Of a stretch of DNA of 64,000 nucleotides, positions 1 to 8,528 are shown one piece after another. Within the stretch, counting starts at the first letter, position 1, and the number at the start of each line of letters is the position of its first letter. Origin of the DNA: Roseibium aggregatum (GTDB lineage Bacteria > Pseudomonadota > Alphaproteobacteria > Rhizobiales > Stappiaceae); the NCBI RefSeq assembly GCF_017309185.1, contig NZ_JAEKJZ010000004.1, forward strand, positions 1-64,000, given 5' to 3'. A program made the position numbers and the translations under genes. A model generated the notes under the pieces. It did not search any database. It worked only from the letters and a program-made list of their open reading frames with translations, and had not been told where the DNA came from.

Positions 1-37
1 CTGAAGGTCGCAGGTTCAAATCCTGCTCCCGCAACCA
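1..37 (+). tRNA. 3' part of initiator tRNA-fMet (truncated by window start)
   Basis: The first 37 bases read as the anticodon-stem 3' side (CCTGAAGG-type), a T-arm (GCAGG-TTCAAAT-CCTGC) and an acceptor strand ending in GCAACCA with encoded CCA. The A at position 72 before the discriminator A matches the C1:A72 mismatch typical of bacterial initiator tRNA, and the whole segment resembles alphaproteobacterial fMet genes. The 5' half lies outside the window, so the anticodon is not visible. Confidence 0.85.
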
Positions 38-40
38 GAA

Positions 41-78
41 AAACCAAAGGCCGTCCATCAGGGCGGCCTTTGGTTTTT
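41..78 (+). terminator. Rho-independent terminator after tRNA-fMet
   Basis: A 13-bp perfect stem (41-53 with 64-76, AAACCAAAGGCCG and its complement) closes a 10-nt loop and is followed by a T run. It begins 4 nt after the tRNA CCA end, the expected place for the tRNA terminator. Confidence 0.85.
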
Positions 79-157
79 CTGCGCGCGGGGTCGAGGAGTT
101 GATCCTGACGGGGTCCCCGAAAGGAGGCCTATGCCCGACGCAACGGGGCAGAAAACA

Positions 158-179
158 TCAAATCCTGCTCCCGCAACCA
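158..179 (+). repeat. Second copy of the tRNA-fMet 3' end (22 bp)
   Basis: Positions 158-179 repeat the tRNA T-loop to CCA segment at 16-37 exactly (22 bp). The bases upstream do not continue the tRNA, so this is a fragment and not a second gene. Such tRNA-end duplications are usual at att sites of integrated elements, but only about 120 bp separate the copies here. Confidence 0.7.
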
Positions 180-181
180 AT

Positions 182-211
182 AAAAAAAACCGGCCACGCG
201 CCGGGTTTTTT
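182..211 (+). terminator. Terminator-like hairpin after the tRNA fragment
   Basis: An A run, a 5-bp CCGGC/GCCGG stem (190-194 with 200-204) and a T run follow directly after the duplicated tRNA end. This mimics the normal tRNA-plus-terminator layout, suggesting that the terminator was duplicated or acquired with the tRNA end. Confidence 0.6.
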
Positions 212-263
212 GTTGGCCAAAAGCCAAACAGCACAAAAAATACAAAATCATCGCGACACAAAC

Positions 264-299
264 AAAAACCCCAGGCAGCGAAAGCTCCTGGGGGTTTTG
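264..299. terminator. Bidirectional-looking terminator hairpin
   Basis: AAAACCCCAGG pairs with CCTGGGGTTTT, with a bulged C and an inner AGC-GAAA-GCT tetraloop hairpin. Flanking A and T runs allow it to act in either direction. It lies downstream of kdgK (minus strand), about 290 bp after its stop codon. The remaining sequence from 300 to 592 shows no gene or other clear signal apart from the right arm of the inverted repeat. Confidence 0.6.
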
Positions 300-592
300 T
301 CGTTCTGGGCTCGGCACGGAAAGCGGCGATCGAATCCGTGCGCCCTCCTGCCGCGTTTTAGCCCCTTCGCATAAGGATCCCGTCAGGATGTATCGGACGT
401 CGACCCCGAAACATCAAAACAATGTGCATCGGCGGCGGACAGAGGATCGCCCTGGAGGTGGAAACCTCGCGGCGATGAGCCGCAGGGTGAGGCCGTTGAA
501 ACCGGCTGTGGGTTCGGTGAACTTGCTTGTTCTTCCACTGCCACCGCAGGCGGAGCGTGGCGGGGTGCGAAGCCCGGCAGGGGCTGAACGGC

Positions 593-1531
593 TTACGCGG
601 GCAAGGACACCTTGTGGCGGTTCAGGTCCAGCCGGGTCACGGGCACGAGGGCGCCTCTGTGGCAGATGACGTGGCGGGCCAGAGCGCAGCCGGCGCGTAC
701 CGCCTCCCTGAGTCGGCTTTTTTCCAGATACTCGATCAGGAACGCGGCATTGAAACTGTCGCCGGCTGCTGTCGTGTCGACGATTTCGGCAACCGGGTCG
801 GGGTGGTACTGAAAACCGTCGCCGTCGGAGGCTCGCACGAGTACGGCTCCGGCGCCGTTCTTGACCACGGCCAGGCGGGCGCCGTTCTCCAGGTAGCGCC
901 TTGCCGTCGTCTCCGGGTCGTCGTCCCCGAAGTGGGTTGCTTCGTCGTCGAAGGACGGCAGCACGATATCGCTGGCTCCGGCCGCGCGGGTCGTCCAGCG
1001 GCACATCTCTTCCGCGTCGGTCCAGAGACGGGGCCGCAGATTGGGATCGAATACGATCGCGGCGCCGCGCGCGGACGCGGCATCAACGGCCTCCAGAAGA
1101 CGGGTACGGGAATTCTCAGGCAGAATGGCGACCGTAATCCCGGAGAAATAAAGCATGTCGCCTCTTCCGAACCCGTCAAGCGGGCTCAGATCGTCCGCCA
1201 GATGGCGCGCGGCGGATTGGGAACGCCAGTACTGAAAGCTGCGCTCGCCTTCGTTCAGAACAATCATGTAGACACCGGGACTTGCACCCTGGACCGTTGC
1301 CAGGCAGGGGGCGATGCCCGCCTCGTCCATGAAGCCGGTCAGCTGGTGCGAAAGGCTGTCGTCGCCGACGGCGCTGAGATACGCCACCTCGATGTGATCC
1401 CCGCCGGCAAGCCGGCGGGCGTACCAGGCCGTGTTGAATGTGTCTCCGGCAAAACCGATCGCGTAAGTTCCGTCGCTGGCCGGCGCGAATTCGATCATGC
1501 ATTCACCGATGGCGAGAAAGCGCCGGCCCAT
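593..1531 (-). CDS. kdgK: 2-dehydro-3-deoxygluconokinase (PfkB family)
   Basis: This 312-residue PfkB-family kinase phosphorylates 2-keto-3-deoxygluconate (KDG) to KDPG in the cytoplasm, the last kinase step of uronate breakdown. The family N-terminal substrate motif is around residues 26-38. The C-terminal signature reads DTTAAGDSFNA with catalytic Asp258; the AAGD form instead of GAGD is seen in KdgK enzymes. It is transcribed with the GntR regulator (3-nt gap) and divergently from the uxaC operon whose products supply its substrate. A KDPG aldolase gene is not in the window. Confidence 0.9.
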   Translation of the reverse strand: MGRRFLAIGECMIEFAPASDGTYAIGFAGDTFNTAWYARRLAGGDHIEVAYLSAVGDDSLSHQLTGFMDEAGIAPCLATVQGASPGVYMIVLNEGERSFQYWRSQSAARHLADDLSPLDGFGRGDMLYFSGITVAILPENSRTRLLEAVDAASARGAAIVFDPNLRPRLWTDAEEMCRWTTRAAGASDIVLPSFDDEATHFGDDDPETTARRYLENGARLAVVKNGAGAVLVRASDGDGFQYHPDPVAEIVDTTAAGDSFNAAFLIEYLEKSRLREAVRAGCALARHVICHRGALVPVTRLDLNRHKVSLPA

Positions 1532-1534
1532 CGC

Positions 1535-2227
1535 CTATTCCTCGAAGTGGTCAGGGTTTCCGGAGCGGATTTCACCCAGAATGGTCGCAATGCGCCCGAG
1601 ATGCTCGGTCAGCACGGCTTCCGCCCGGGGGCCGTTCCTGTCGCGAATGGCGTCGATGATGACGATGTGATCGTCGAGCGCGGTCCGTGCGCCTGACGCA
1701 AGGGACAGGAAGCGGACCCGGTCCATATGTGCTTTCTGTTCGCGGATCAGCGCCCAGACGTAGTCATGCCCCGAGATTTCACAGATGCGCCGGTGGAAGC
1801 TGTCGTCCAGCTTGTGAAACAGCTGGCGATCGTCGGCTTTCACCGCCGCGTCCTGCTCTGTCATCAGCGCTTCGAGATCGGCAATCTGGACGTCCGTGAT
1901 GACCTTGATGGCGGCACGCAGGCAGGCAACCTCGAGCGCGGTGCGCACAAACCTGGCCCTGAGTACGGCGGCTTCGGAAATCTTGGTGATCACTGTTGCC
2001 CGCTGCGGGCGGATCAACAGGAAACCGAGCTGGGACAGACGGTAGAACGCATCCCGCACAGGCTGGCGCGACACGCCGAAGGCCTTGGCGACTTCCGCTT
2101 CCGAGACCCGCGTCCCGGGTGCCAGTTCCAGCGACAGGATCTGCTGGTGCAGTTCCTCGAACACCGTATCGGCGACCGTCGGGATTTTCAGCGGTTCGAG
2201 CACCTTCAAGGCGCTGCTGTCTGACAT
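1535..2227 (-). CDS. GntR-family (FCD domain) uronate-operon regulator
   Basis: This is a FadR/UxuR-type repressor of about 230 residues: an N-terminal winged helix (SEAEVAKAFGVSRQPVRDA) and a C-terminal all-helical FCD ligand domain with conserved Asp/His residues (LDDSFHRRI, then SGH). I chose the ATG at 2227, preceded by GGAGATGAG, over an upstream TTG at 2257. It is divergent from uxaC and directly upstream of kdgK, so it probably controls both transcripts in response to a uronate or KDG intermediate. Whether it is closest to UxuR, ExuR or KdgR cannot be told from sequence alone. Confidence 0.88.
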   Translation of the reverse strand: MSDSSALKVLEPLKIPTVADTVFEELHQQILSLELAPGTRVSEAEVAKAFGVSRQPVRDAFYRLSQLGFLLIRPQRATVITKISEAAVLRARFVRTALEVACLRAAIKVITDVQIADLEALMTEQDAAVKADDRQLFHKLDDSFHRRICEISGHDYVWALIREQKAHMDRVRFLSLASGARTALDDHIVIIDAIRDRNGPRAEAVLTEHLGRIATILGEIRSGNPDHFEE

Positions 2228-2254
2228 CTGCTCATCTCCGTTGACTCGTCTACT

Positions 2255-2280
2255 CAACTAGCATATCAGTTTACTAGCTG
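2255..2280. promoter_or_regulatory. Candidate GntR operator between the divergent uronate operons
   Basis: CAACTAG (2255-2261) and CTAGCTG (2274-2280) form an inverted repeat with 6 of 7 matches and a 12-bp AT-rich spacer. It lies between the regulator start and the uxaC start in the only intergenic gap of the divergon. The site is inferred from position and symmetry. Confidence 0.4.
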
Positions 2281-2317
2281 CAACAGAGAGTGTGCCGACC
2301 CTAGCCAGGAGGATTGA

Positions 2318-3760
2318 ATGTCGATGGGACTTGCGGATACGTCCGAGGACATAGCGGAGGGACTCGACCCGCATCGTCTTTTTCCCGCCGATCCGGCGTC
2401 CCGGGCGCTGGCCGCACGGCTCTACGCCTCGGTGAAGACCCTGCCCATCGTCAGCCCACACGGGCACACGGATCCGCGCTGGTTCGCCGATAATGAAGCC
2501 TTTCCGGATCCGGCGCAGCTCTTCATCGTGCCCGACCACTACGTATTTCGCATGCTTTGTTCCCAGGGCATCGACCTTGCAAGGTTGGGCGTGCCGCGCG
2601 CCGACGGCGGCACGAGCGAAACCGACAGCCGTGCCGTCTGGCGCCTGTTTGCCGAGAATTTTCACCTCTTCCGGGCGACGCCGACGCGGATGTGGCTGAC
2701 GCAGGCCTTTCAGGACGTCTTCGGCTGGACGAAACGGCTCTGTGCGGAGACCGCGGATGAGGCCTACGATCACATCGCCGATTGCCTGGCTCGTCCCGAA
2801 TTCCGCCCGAGAGCTCTGTACGAGCGATTCAATATCGAAGTGATCGCGACAACGGAATCGCCGCTGGACGACCTGAAATGGCATCGCGCGATCCGGGACA
2901 GCGGCTGGTCCGGGAAGGTGATTACAGCCTATCGGCCCGACCCGGTCGTCGATCCGGAGTTCGAGGGTTTTGCCGAAAACATCGAGACATTCGGTGCGCT
3001 GGCGGGAGAAGCGGCAACGACCTGGCAGGGCTATCTCAATGCCCACCGGGTGCGGAGAGCCTATTTCAAGTCCTTCGGCGCGACGTCTTCCGACCATGGA
3101 CATGCGACCGCGCGTACCGAAGATCTCTCCGCAAGCCAGGCGGAGGTTCTCTTTCAGAAAGCCCTGTCGGGAACCTGCACATCCGAGGAGGCGGACGCGT
3201 TCCGGGGGCATATGCTGACCGAAATGGCCCGCATGAGCCTGGAGGACGGTCTGGTGCTGCAGATCCACCCCGGCAGCTTCCGCAATCATTCCGGGGGGAT
3301 GATGAGAGCGTTCGGCCGCGACAAGGGCTTCGATATTCCGACCCGAACCGATTATGTGCGCGCGCTGAAACCCCTGCTCGATGCGGTCGGTCTGGAAAGG
3401 GATCTTTCCATCATCCTGTTCACGCTGGACGAAACCGCCTACGCGCGCGAACTCGCGCCGCTCGCCGGGGTCTACCCGACCTTGAAGCTGGGGCCTGCCT
3501 GGTGGTTCTACGACAGTCCCGACGGCATGCGCCGCTTCCGGGAGCTGACCACGGAAACGGCCGGGTTCTACAACACCGTCGGCTTTAACGACGACACCCG
3601 CGCTTTCTGCTCGATCCCGGCCCGCCATGACGTGGCGCGGCGGGTCGACAGCGCTTACCTCGCATCGCTCGTGACATCCGGGAGGCTGGACGAGGACGAG
3701 GCTTACGAGGTCGCACATGACCTCACATACAGGCTTGCCAAGCAAGCCTACCGGCTCTGA
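2318..3760 (+). CDS. uxaC: Glucuronate (uronate) isomerase
   Basis: At 480 residues it has the usual UxaC length. UxaC, a metal-dependent amidohydrolase-fold enzyme, converts D-glucuronate to D-fructuronate and D-galacturonate to D-tagaturonate. The N-terminal motif [11 protein letters not shown] supplies His48 and His50, and the family block [15 protein letters not shown] is present. An AGGAGG-like site precedes the ATG at 2318. It heads the plus-strand operon, just ahead of a TRAP transporter. The downstream enzymes UxuB, UxuA and UxaA take both of its products further. Confidence 0.95.
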   Translation: MSMGLADTSEDIAEGLDPHRLFPADPASRALAARLYASVKTLPIVSPHGHTDPRWFADNEAFPDPAQLFIVPDHYVFRMLCSQGIDLARLGVPRADGGTSETDSRAVWRLFAENFHLFRATPTRMWLTQAFQDVFGWTKRLCAETADEAYDHIADCLARPEFRPRALYERFNIEVIATTESPLDDLKWHRAIRDSGWSGKVITAYRPDPVVDPEFEGFAENIETFGALAGEAATTWQGYLNAHRVRRAYFKSFGATSSDHGHATARTEDLSASQAEVLFQKALSGTCTSEEADAFRGHMLTEMARMSLEDGLVLQIHPGSFRNHSGGMMRAFGRDKGFDIPTRTDYVRALKPLLDAVGLERDLSIILFTLDETAYARELAPLAGVYPTLKLGPAWWFYDSPDGMRRFRELTTETAGFYNTVGFNDDTRAFCSIPARHDVARRVDSAYLASLVTSGRLDEDEAYEVAHDLTYRLAKQAYRL

Positions 3761-3783
3761 GGAGCCTTTTTCGGGAGGAGAGA

Positions 3784-4764
3784 ATGAAACTATTGAAGAC
3801 CCTGGCGGCGTCCCTGTTGGCCACCGCCGCCATGACAACGGCCTCGCTGGCCTGCGAAGTGACCCTGAAATCGTCCGACACCCATCCGGACGGCTATCCG
3901 ACGGTCGAGGCCGTCAAACAGATGGGCAAGCTGCTGGAAGAACGCACCGGCGGTCGTCTCTGCGTGGAAGTGTTCCATTCCGCCCAGCTTGGCGAGGAAA
4001 AGGACACAATCGAACAGACCAAGTTCGGGGTCATCGACCTGAACCGTGTTTCCATGGGTCCCTTCAACAACCTTGTCGAGGAGACCAAGGTCGTTTCCCT
4101 GCCTTACGTCTTCAAGGGTGTCGACCACATGCACCGGGTCATGGATGGTCCGATCGGCGACGACATTCTGGCGGCCTTCGAACCGCACGGCTATGTCGGC
4201 CTGGCATTCTACGATGGCGGCTCGCGCAGCTTTTACAACAAGGTTAAACCGATTAAATCGATTGAAGATCTTGAAGGCATGAAGGTTCGCGTCATGCAGT
4301 CGGATATCTTCGTCGACATGATGTCGGCGCTTGGCGCCAATGCCACGCCGATGCCTTACGGCGAAGTCTATTCGTCCATCCAGACGGGTGTCATCGACGG
4401 GGCGGAAAACAACTGGCCGTCCTACGAATCCTCCGGCCACTATGAGGTCGCGGGGTACTACACGCTGGACGAACACCTGATCGTTCCGGAAGTGCTGGTG
4501 ATGTCGAAAAAGTCCTGGGACAATCTGTCCGCGGAAGACCAGGCCGCCGTCCGTCAGGCCGCCAAAGACTCCGTTCCGTTCATGCGGGAACAGTGGCAGG
4601 CCCGCGAGAAGGCGTCCGAGGAAAAGGTCCGCGCGGCCGGCGTCGAGGTCGTTACCGAAATCGACAAGGAGCCGTTCATGGCGGCCATGGACAGCGTCTA
4701 CGAAAAGCATGTCACCTCGGACAAGCTGAAAGACCTGGTCGCCCGTATCCGGGCAACCGACTGA
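3784..4764 (+). CDS. TRAP transporter substrate-binding protein (DctP family)
   Basis: This 326-residue periplasmic protein has a signal peptide (hydrophobic residues 5-23, cleavage near ASLA-C) and the DctP fold. The family Arg that binds substrate carboxylate is present at about residue 169 (MKVRVMQS). It captures the substrate for the DctQ-DctM permease encoded next. Its place between uxaC and kdgF suggests a hexuronate or an unsaturated uronate as ligand. A strong stem-loop follows its stop codon. Confidence 0.92.
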   Translation: MKLLKTLAASLLATAAMTTASLACEVTLKSSDTHPDGYPTVEAVKQMGKLLEERTGGRLCVEVFHSAQLGEEKDTIEQTKFGVIDLNRVSMGPFNNLVEETKVVSLPYVFKGVDHMHRVMDGPIGDDILAAFEPHGYVGLAFYDGGSRSFYNKVKPIKSIEDLEGMKVRVMQSDIFVDMMSALGANATPMPYGEVYSSIQTGVIDGAENNWPSYESSGHYEVAGYYTLDEHLIVPEVLVMSKKSWDNLSAEDQAAVRQAAKDSVPFMREQWQAREKASEEKVRAAGVEVVTEIDKEPFMAAMDSVYEKHVTSDKLKDLVARIRATD

Positions 4765-4775
4765 GTCAATTCATG

Positions 4776-4798
4776 CCTGCGGCCGGACCGGCCGCAGG
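4776..4798 (+). promoter_or_regulatory. Stem-loop between dctP and dctQ
   Basis: CCTGCGGCC (4776-4784) pairs perfectly with GGCCGCAGG (4790-4798) across a GGACC loop, 11 nt after the dctP stop; TTCTTTC follows. It may be a weak terminator or an mRNA 3'-end protector that raises binding-protein yield over permease yield. Confidence 0.7.
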
Positions 4799-4816
4799 TT
4801 CTTTCAGGATTTGGTC

Positions 4817-5341
4817 GTGCAGTCACATCTTTTACTTGCCGCGCAGGCTATGCGCCTGATCTCGACGGCTGCCCTCTGGCTTGCCGGATGCGGTCTCATC
4901 CTCATGACAGTCTTCATCACCGCGCAGGTCTTCATGCGTTACGTGATGAACGACAGCCTGGTCTGGTCGGAGCCCGCTTCCGTCATTCTGATGGGCTGGT
5001 TCATCTTTCTCGGCGCCGCGGTCGGCATCCGTGAAGGCTATCATCTGAGTTTCGACGTCCTGCTTTACTTTCTGCCGCAAAACACCAAGCTGATCCTGTT
5101 CAGCATTTCCGACGCGGTGGTCGCGGCCTTCGGGGCCGGCATGGCATGGTTCGGCGCCGAGCTGGCGCTCTCCGCCTGGGACGTGAAACTGCCTTCGCTC
5201 GGCGTGTCCGGAGCGGTCGATTTTCTGCCCCTGGTGGCGGGAGGCTGCCTCGTCTTCATTTTTTCCCTGGAACGCCTCGTCCTGCGCGCCGCCGGTCAGC
5301 CGACCGCGCGTTTCGGCGATGTAGAGCCGGAAGAGGCCTGA
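4817..5341 (+). CDS. TRAP transporter small permease (DctQ family)
   Basis: This small membrane protein of about 174 residues has four hydrophobic segments, the first around residues 12-36 (AALWLAGCGLILMTVFI). It is the DctQ subunit that bridges DctM and the binding protein. The GTG at 4817 is chosen because AGGA lies 7 nt upstream; a TTG at 4811 and an ATG at 4850 are alternatives. The stop codon is 1 nt from the DctM start, so the two are translationally linked. Confidence 0.88.
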   Translation: MQSHLLLAAQAMRLISTAALWLAGCGLILMTVFITAQVFMRYVMNDSLVWSEPASVILMGWFIFLGAAVGIREGYHLSFDVLLYFLPQNTKLILFSISDAVVAAFGAGMAWFGAELALSAWDVKLPSLGVSGAVDFLPLVAGGCLVFIFSLERLVLRAAGQPTARFGDVEPEEA

Positions 5342-5342
5342 C

Positions 5343-6623
5343 ATGGAACCATTCATCCTTTTCGGGACCTTCACGATCCTGCTTCTGATCGGCACACCGG
5401 TCGCCTTCTGTCTCGGGGCGGCTTCGCTGGCGACCGTTCTCTACATGGACCTGCCGCCCGTCATCGTGTTCCAACGGCTCAATTCCGGTGTGTCGGTGTT
5501 CGCGCTGATGGCGATCCCCTTCTTCATCTTCGCCGGCGAGTTGATGGTGCGCGGCGATATCGCCCGCAGGCTGGTAGCCCTGGCCGCTGCCGGCTTCGGG
5601 CATATGCGCGGCGGGCTTGGACAGGTGAATATTACCGCGTCGGTGCTGTTCGGCGGCATATCCGGTTCCGCTGCGGCGGATGCCACCGCGATCGGATCCC
5701 TGATGATCCCGCAGATGAAAAAGCGGGGTTACCCGGTCGAATACGGTGTCAACGTCACGGTCATGTCCTCGATCATCGCGCTGATGCTGCCGCCCTCGCA
5801 CAACATGATCATCTATTCGATTTCAGCCGGTGGACGGCTCTCCATCGCGGATCTGTTCACCGCCGGAATTCTTCCCGGGCTGATGCTGGCGGGGTCGCTG
5901 ATGGTCACTGCCTGGTTCGTCGCCCGGCGCGCCGGCTATCCGACCGAAAACTTTCCCGGCTGGGGCTCTCTCGGGGCGCTCTTCGTCAACGCCATTCCGG
6001 GGCTGCTCCTGATCGGGATCATATTCGGCGGCGTGCGTTCCGGCGTCTTCACGGCGTCCGAGAGCTCCTGCATCGCGGCGGTCTACGCGTTGCTCGTCAC
6101 CGCCCTGGCCTATCGCACCATGGGCTGGCCGGAATTCGTCGCCTCGACAAAAGCCGCGGTCCGGACAACGGCCATGGTGCTTCTGGTCATCGGTTGCGCG
6201 GCTTCCTTCGGCTGGTTGCTCGCGTTCCTGCGCATTCCGGCGGAACTGGTCGCGTTCCTGAAGAACATCTCCGAGAACCCGCTGATCATCCTTCTGCTGA
6301 TCAACATCGTTCTCCTGTTCCTCGGCACATTTATGGACATGTCGCCACTGATCGTCATCACCACGCCGATCTTCCTGCCGGTCGCGACAGCATTCGGCGT
6401 CGATCCGGTCCATTTCGGCGTCATACTCGTGCTCAATCTCGGTATCGGCCTGTGCACACCGCCGGTGGGCACGGTGCTGTTCGTCGGATGCGCCGTCGGA
6501 CGGATTTCCGTCTGGGATGCGATCAAGACGATCTGGCCGTTTTACGGGGCAGCCGTCTTCACACTGCTTCTCGTCACCTACATTCCGGCATTGTCTCTCT
6601 GGCTGCCGTCCCTGTTTCGATAG
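5343..6623 (+). CDS. TRAP transporter large permease (DctM family)
   Basis: At 426 residues it has the standard DctM length. It is an inner-membrane protein with about 12 hydrophobic segments and family motifs such as GxxSGSAAADATAIG (around residue 100) and the ending HFGVILVLNLGIGLCTPPVG. It forms the ion-driven transport channel of the TRAP importer with the preceding DctQ and DctP. The operon context implies uronate import. Confidence 0.93.
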   Translation: MEPFILFGTFTILLLIGTPVAFCLGAASLATVLYMDLPPVIVFQRLNSGVSVFALMAIPFFIFAGELMVRGDIARRLVALAAAGFGHMRGGLGQVNITASVLFGGISGSAAADATAIGSLMIPQMKKRGYPVEYGVNVTVMSSIIALMLPPSHNMIIYSISAGGRLSIADLFTAGILPGLMLAGSLMVTAWFVARRAGYPTENFPGWGSLGALFVNAIPGLLLIGIIFGGVRSGVFTASESSCIAAVYALLVTALAYRTMGWPEFVASTKAAVRTTAMVLLVIGCAASFGWLLAFLRIPAELVAFLKNISENPLIILLLINIVLLFLGTFMDMSPLIVITTPIFLPVATAFGVDPVHFGVILVLNLGIGLCTPPVGTVLFVGCAVGRISVWDAIKTIWPFYGAAVFTLLLVTYIPALSLWLPSLFR

Positions 6624-6633
6624 AGGTGAAATC

Positions 6634-6951
6634 ATGTACGTAAAAACCTTCCCGGAAGTCGACGCCGATCCGGGAATCCGCCGGCAGGTGCTGTCCGAGA
6701 CCCCGGAGCTGATGGTGGTCGCTTTCCGCTTTCGGGAAGAAGGCGCAGAAGGGCGCCTGCACAACCATCCCCACATCCAGTCAACCTATGTGGAAAGCGG
6801 ACGTTTCCGCTTCACCGTCGGTGGCGAGGAGTTCGAGGTCGGTCCCGGCGACAGTTTCGTCATTCCGTCCGAGGCCATGCACGGCTGTGTCTGCCTCCGG
6901 CCCGGAACGCTCATCGACACCTTCACGCCGCGCCGCGACGATTTTCTTTAA
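6634..6951 (+). CDS. kdgF: KdgF: cupin that linearises unsaturated uronates
   Basis: This 105-residue single-domain cupin matches KdgF closely in its hallmarks: HNHPHIQ (His43, His45, Gln49), His83 as the fourth metal ligand, and the C-terminal TPRRDDFL. KdgF speeds conversion of 4,5-unsaturated monouronates, released by pectate or alginate lyases, to the linear ketonized form that KduI uses. A GAGGTGAAATC site precedes the ATG at 6634. Its place between transporter and kduI fits this job exactly. Confidence 0.9.
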   Translation: MYVKTFPEVDADPGIRRQVLSETPELMVVAFRFREEGAEGRLHNHPHIQSTYVESGRFRFTVGGEEFEVGPGDSFVIPSEAMHGCVCLRPGTLIDTFTPRRDDFL

Positions 6952-6978
6952 AACACTTCAAAGGACGAGGATCTCTTC

Positions 6979-7803
6979 ATGCTGACCGTCGAAACCCGAT
7001 ATGCAGTGGACCCGGACACGGCGAAAGCCCTGGATACAAAAGGCTTGAGAGAGCATTTCCACGCATCCGGCCTGTTTCAGGCCGGCAAGATCAATCTTGT
7101 CTACACCCATTACGACCGGCTTATTCTCGGCGGTGCCGTGCCGGCGGGTGGCGAGCTGGTTCTCGACCGGGTCAAGGAGGCGGGTACGCCATCTCTGCTC
7201 GACCGGCGCGAACTCGGTATTCTCAATGTCGGCGAAGCGGGGACCGTTTCCGTGGGAGGCGACACCCATCAAGTCGGCAAGGGCGACGTGCTTTACGTCG
7301 GCATGGGAGCCGGGCCGGTGACGTTTTCAGGCGAGGGACGTTTCTACATCCTGTCGGCGCCGGCGCACCGGACCTGTCCGACACGGCTGATCACGGTCAA
7401 GGATGCCCGCAGGGTCGAACTCGGTTCGTCCGAGGCCGCCAACGAACGCGTCATCCTGCAGTTCCTGCACCCGGAAGTCGCCGAGAGCTGTCAGCTTCTG
7501 ATGGGCTACACCCAGTTCGCGCCCGGGTCCGTGTGGAACACCATGCCCGCCCATGTCCACGACCGCCGCATGGAGGCCTATCTCTATTTCGAGCTTGGGC
7601 CGGAACAGCGGGTGTTTCACTTCATGGGCAAGCCGGAGGAAACACGGCACCTGGTGATGGCGAACGAGGAGGCGGTGATCTCCCCGCCCTGGTCGATCCA
7701 CTGCGGCGCCGGGACCGGTGCCTATACGTTCTGCTGGGCGATGGCCGGCGACAACGTCGATTTCACGGATATGGACATGATCGCGATGGAGGAGCTGCGG
7801 TGA
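6979..7803 (+). CDS. kduI: 5-dehydro-4-deoxy-D-glucuronate isomerase
   Basis: This 274-residue KduI converts 5-keto-4-deoxyuronate (DKI) to 2,5-diketo-3-deoxygluconate. The zinc-binding residues are visible: His192 and His194 in MPAHVHDRRMEAY, Glu199, and His241 in WSIHCGAGT. AAAGGACGAGG precedes the ATG. The stop codon overlaps the GTG start of kduD. Confidence 0.96.
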   Translation: MLTVETRYAVDPDTAKALDTKGLREHFHASGLFQAGKINLVYTHYDRLILGGAVPAGGELVLDRVKEAGTPSLLDRRELGILNVGEAGTVSVGGDTHQVGKGDVLYVGMGAGPVTFSGEGRFYILSAPAHRTCPTRLITVKDARRVELGSSEAANERVILQFLHPEVAESCQLLMGYTQFAPGSVWNTMPAHVHDRRMEAYLYFELGPEQRVFHFMGKPEETRHLVMANEEAVISPPWSIHCGAGTGAYTFCWAMAGDNVDFTDMDMIAMEELR

Positions 7804-8528
7804 ATGCGTTCTCGCTGGAGGGCAAGCGCGCCCTGGTAACGGGTGCGAATACCGGCATCGGCCAGGCAATAGCCATCTCCATGTCGCAAGCGGGCGCGGA
7901 GGTGCTTTGCGCCGCGCGCCGGGACTGCGAAGAAACGCTGTCGAAGATCGAGAACGGCCGGCATGTGCCGGTGGATTTCTCCGATCCCATGGCCGCGGTA
8001 CCGCTGTTCGAGAAGGAGCGGATCGACATTCTGGTCAACAACGCCGGTATCATCCGGCGGGCGGAGGCTGTCGATTTCGCCGAAGCCGACTGGGACGATG
8101 TGATGGACGTCAACCTGAAGGCCGTGTTCTTCACCTGCCAGGCCTTCGGCAAGGCGGCGCTGGCGGCGGGGCGACCCGGTGCGATCGTCAATATTGCCTC
8201 TCTGCTGTCGTTTCAGGGGGGCATTCGCGTGCCGTCCTATACCGCTTCCAAACACGGCGTTGCGGGTATCACCAAGCTTCTGGCCAACGAATGGGCGTCG
8301 AAAGGCATCAACGTCAACGCCATTGCTCCCGGCTATATTGTTACCAACAACACCGAGGCACTCCGGAACGATCCGGAGCGCAGCCGGCAGATCCTCGAGC
8401 GGATTCCCGCTGGCCGTTGGGGCGAGGCAAGCGACATCGGCGAGGCTACGGTTTTCCTGTCGTCGCCTGCGGCGAAATATATCCATGGCGCGATCCTGAA
8501 CGTCGACGGAGGCTGGCTTGCCCGCTGA
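7800..8528 (+). CDS. kduD: 2-dehydro-3-deoxy-D-gluconate 5-dehydrogenase (SDR)
   Basis: This 242-residue short-chain dehydrogenase reduces 2,5-diketo-3-deoxygluconate to KDG. Cofactor motif TGANTGIG is at residues 14-21, NNAG near 80-83, catalytic Ser134, Tyr147 and Lys151 (YTASK). The GTG start at 7800 overlaps the kduI stop by 4 bp, showing translational coupling. KDG then goes to the KdgK kinase encoded on the other strand. Confidence 0.94.
   Translation: MNAFSLEGKRALVTGANTGIGQAIAISMSQAGAEVLCAARRDCEETLSKIENGRHVPVDFSDPMAAVPLFEKERIDILVNNAGIIRRAEAVDFAEADWDDVMDVNLKAVFFTCQAFGKAALAAGRPGAIVNIASLLSFQGGIRVPSYTASKHGVAGITKLLANEWASKGINVNAIAPGYIVTNNTEALRNDPERSRQILERIPAGRWGEASDIGEATVFLSSPAAKYIHGAILNVDGGWLAR

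Larger units (their letters stand above)
87..407. repeat. Gene-free segment bounded by an imperfect inverted repeat
   Basis: The left arm carries GGGGTCGA (87-94) and ATCCTGACGGGGTCC (102-116). The right arm, read on the minus strand, carries GGGGTCGA (400-407) and ATCCTGACGGGATCC (375-389), with one mismatch in the 15-mer and different spacers between the two blocks. The enclosed sequence has no convincing gene but contains a duplicated tRNA 3' end and two hairpins. It could be a small non-autonomous element or the scar of an integration event; the function is unknown. Confidence 0.45.

Noticed and set aside
150..179. A second complete tRNA gene
   Set aside because: Only the T-loop to CCA part repeats; D-arm, anticodon arm and the 5' acceptor strand are missing.
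2258..3838. Long open frame (over 500 codons) antisense to uxaC
   Set aside because: It lies opposite a clear uxaC, has no recognisable family, and its composition is what the reverse complement of a GC-rich gene gives.
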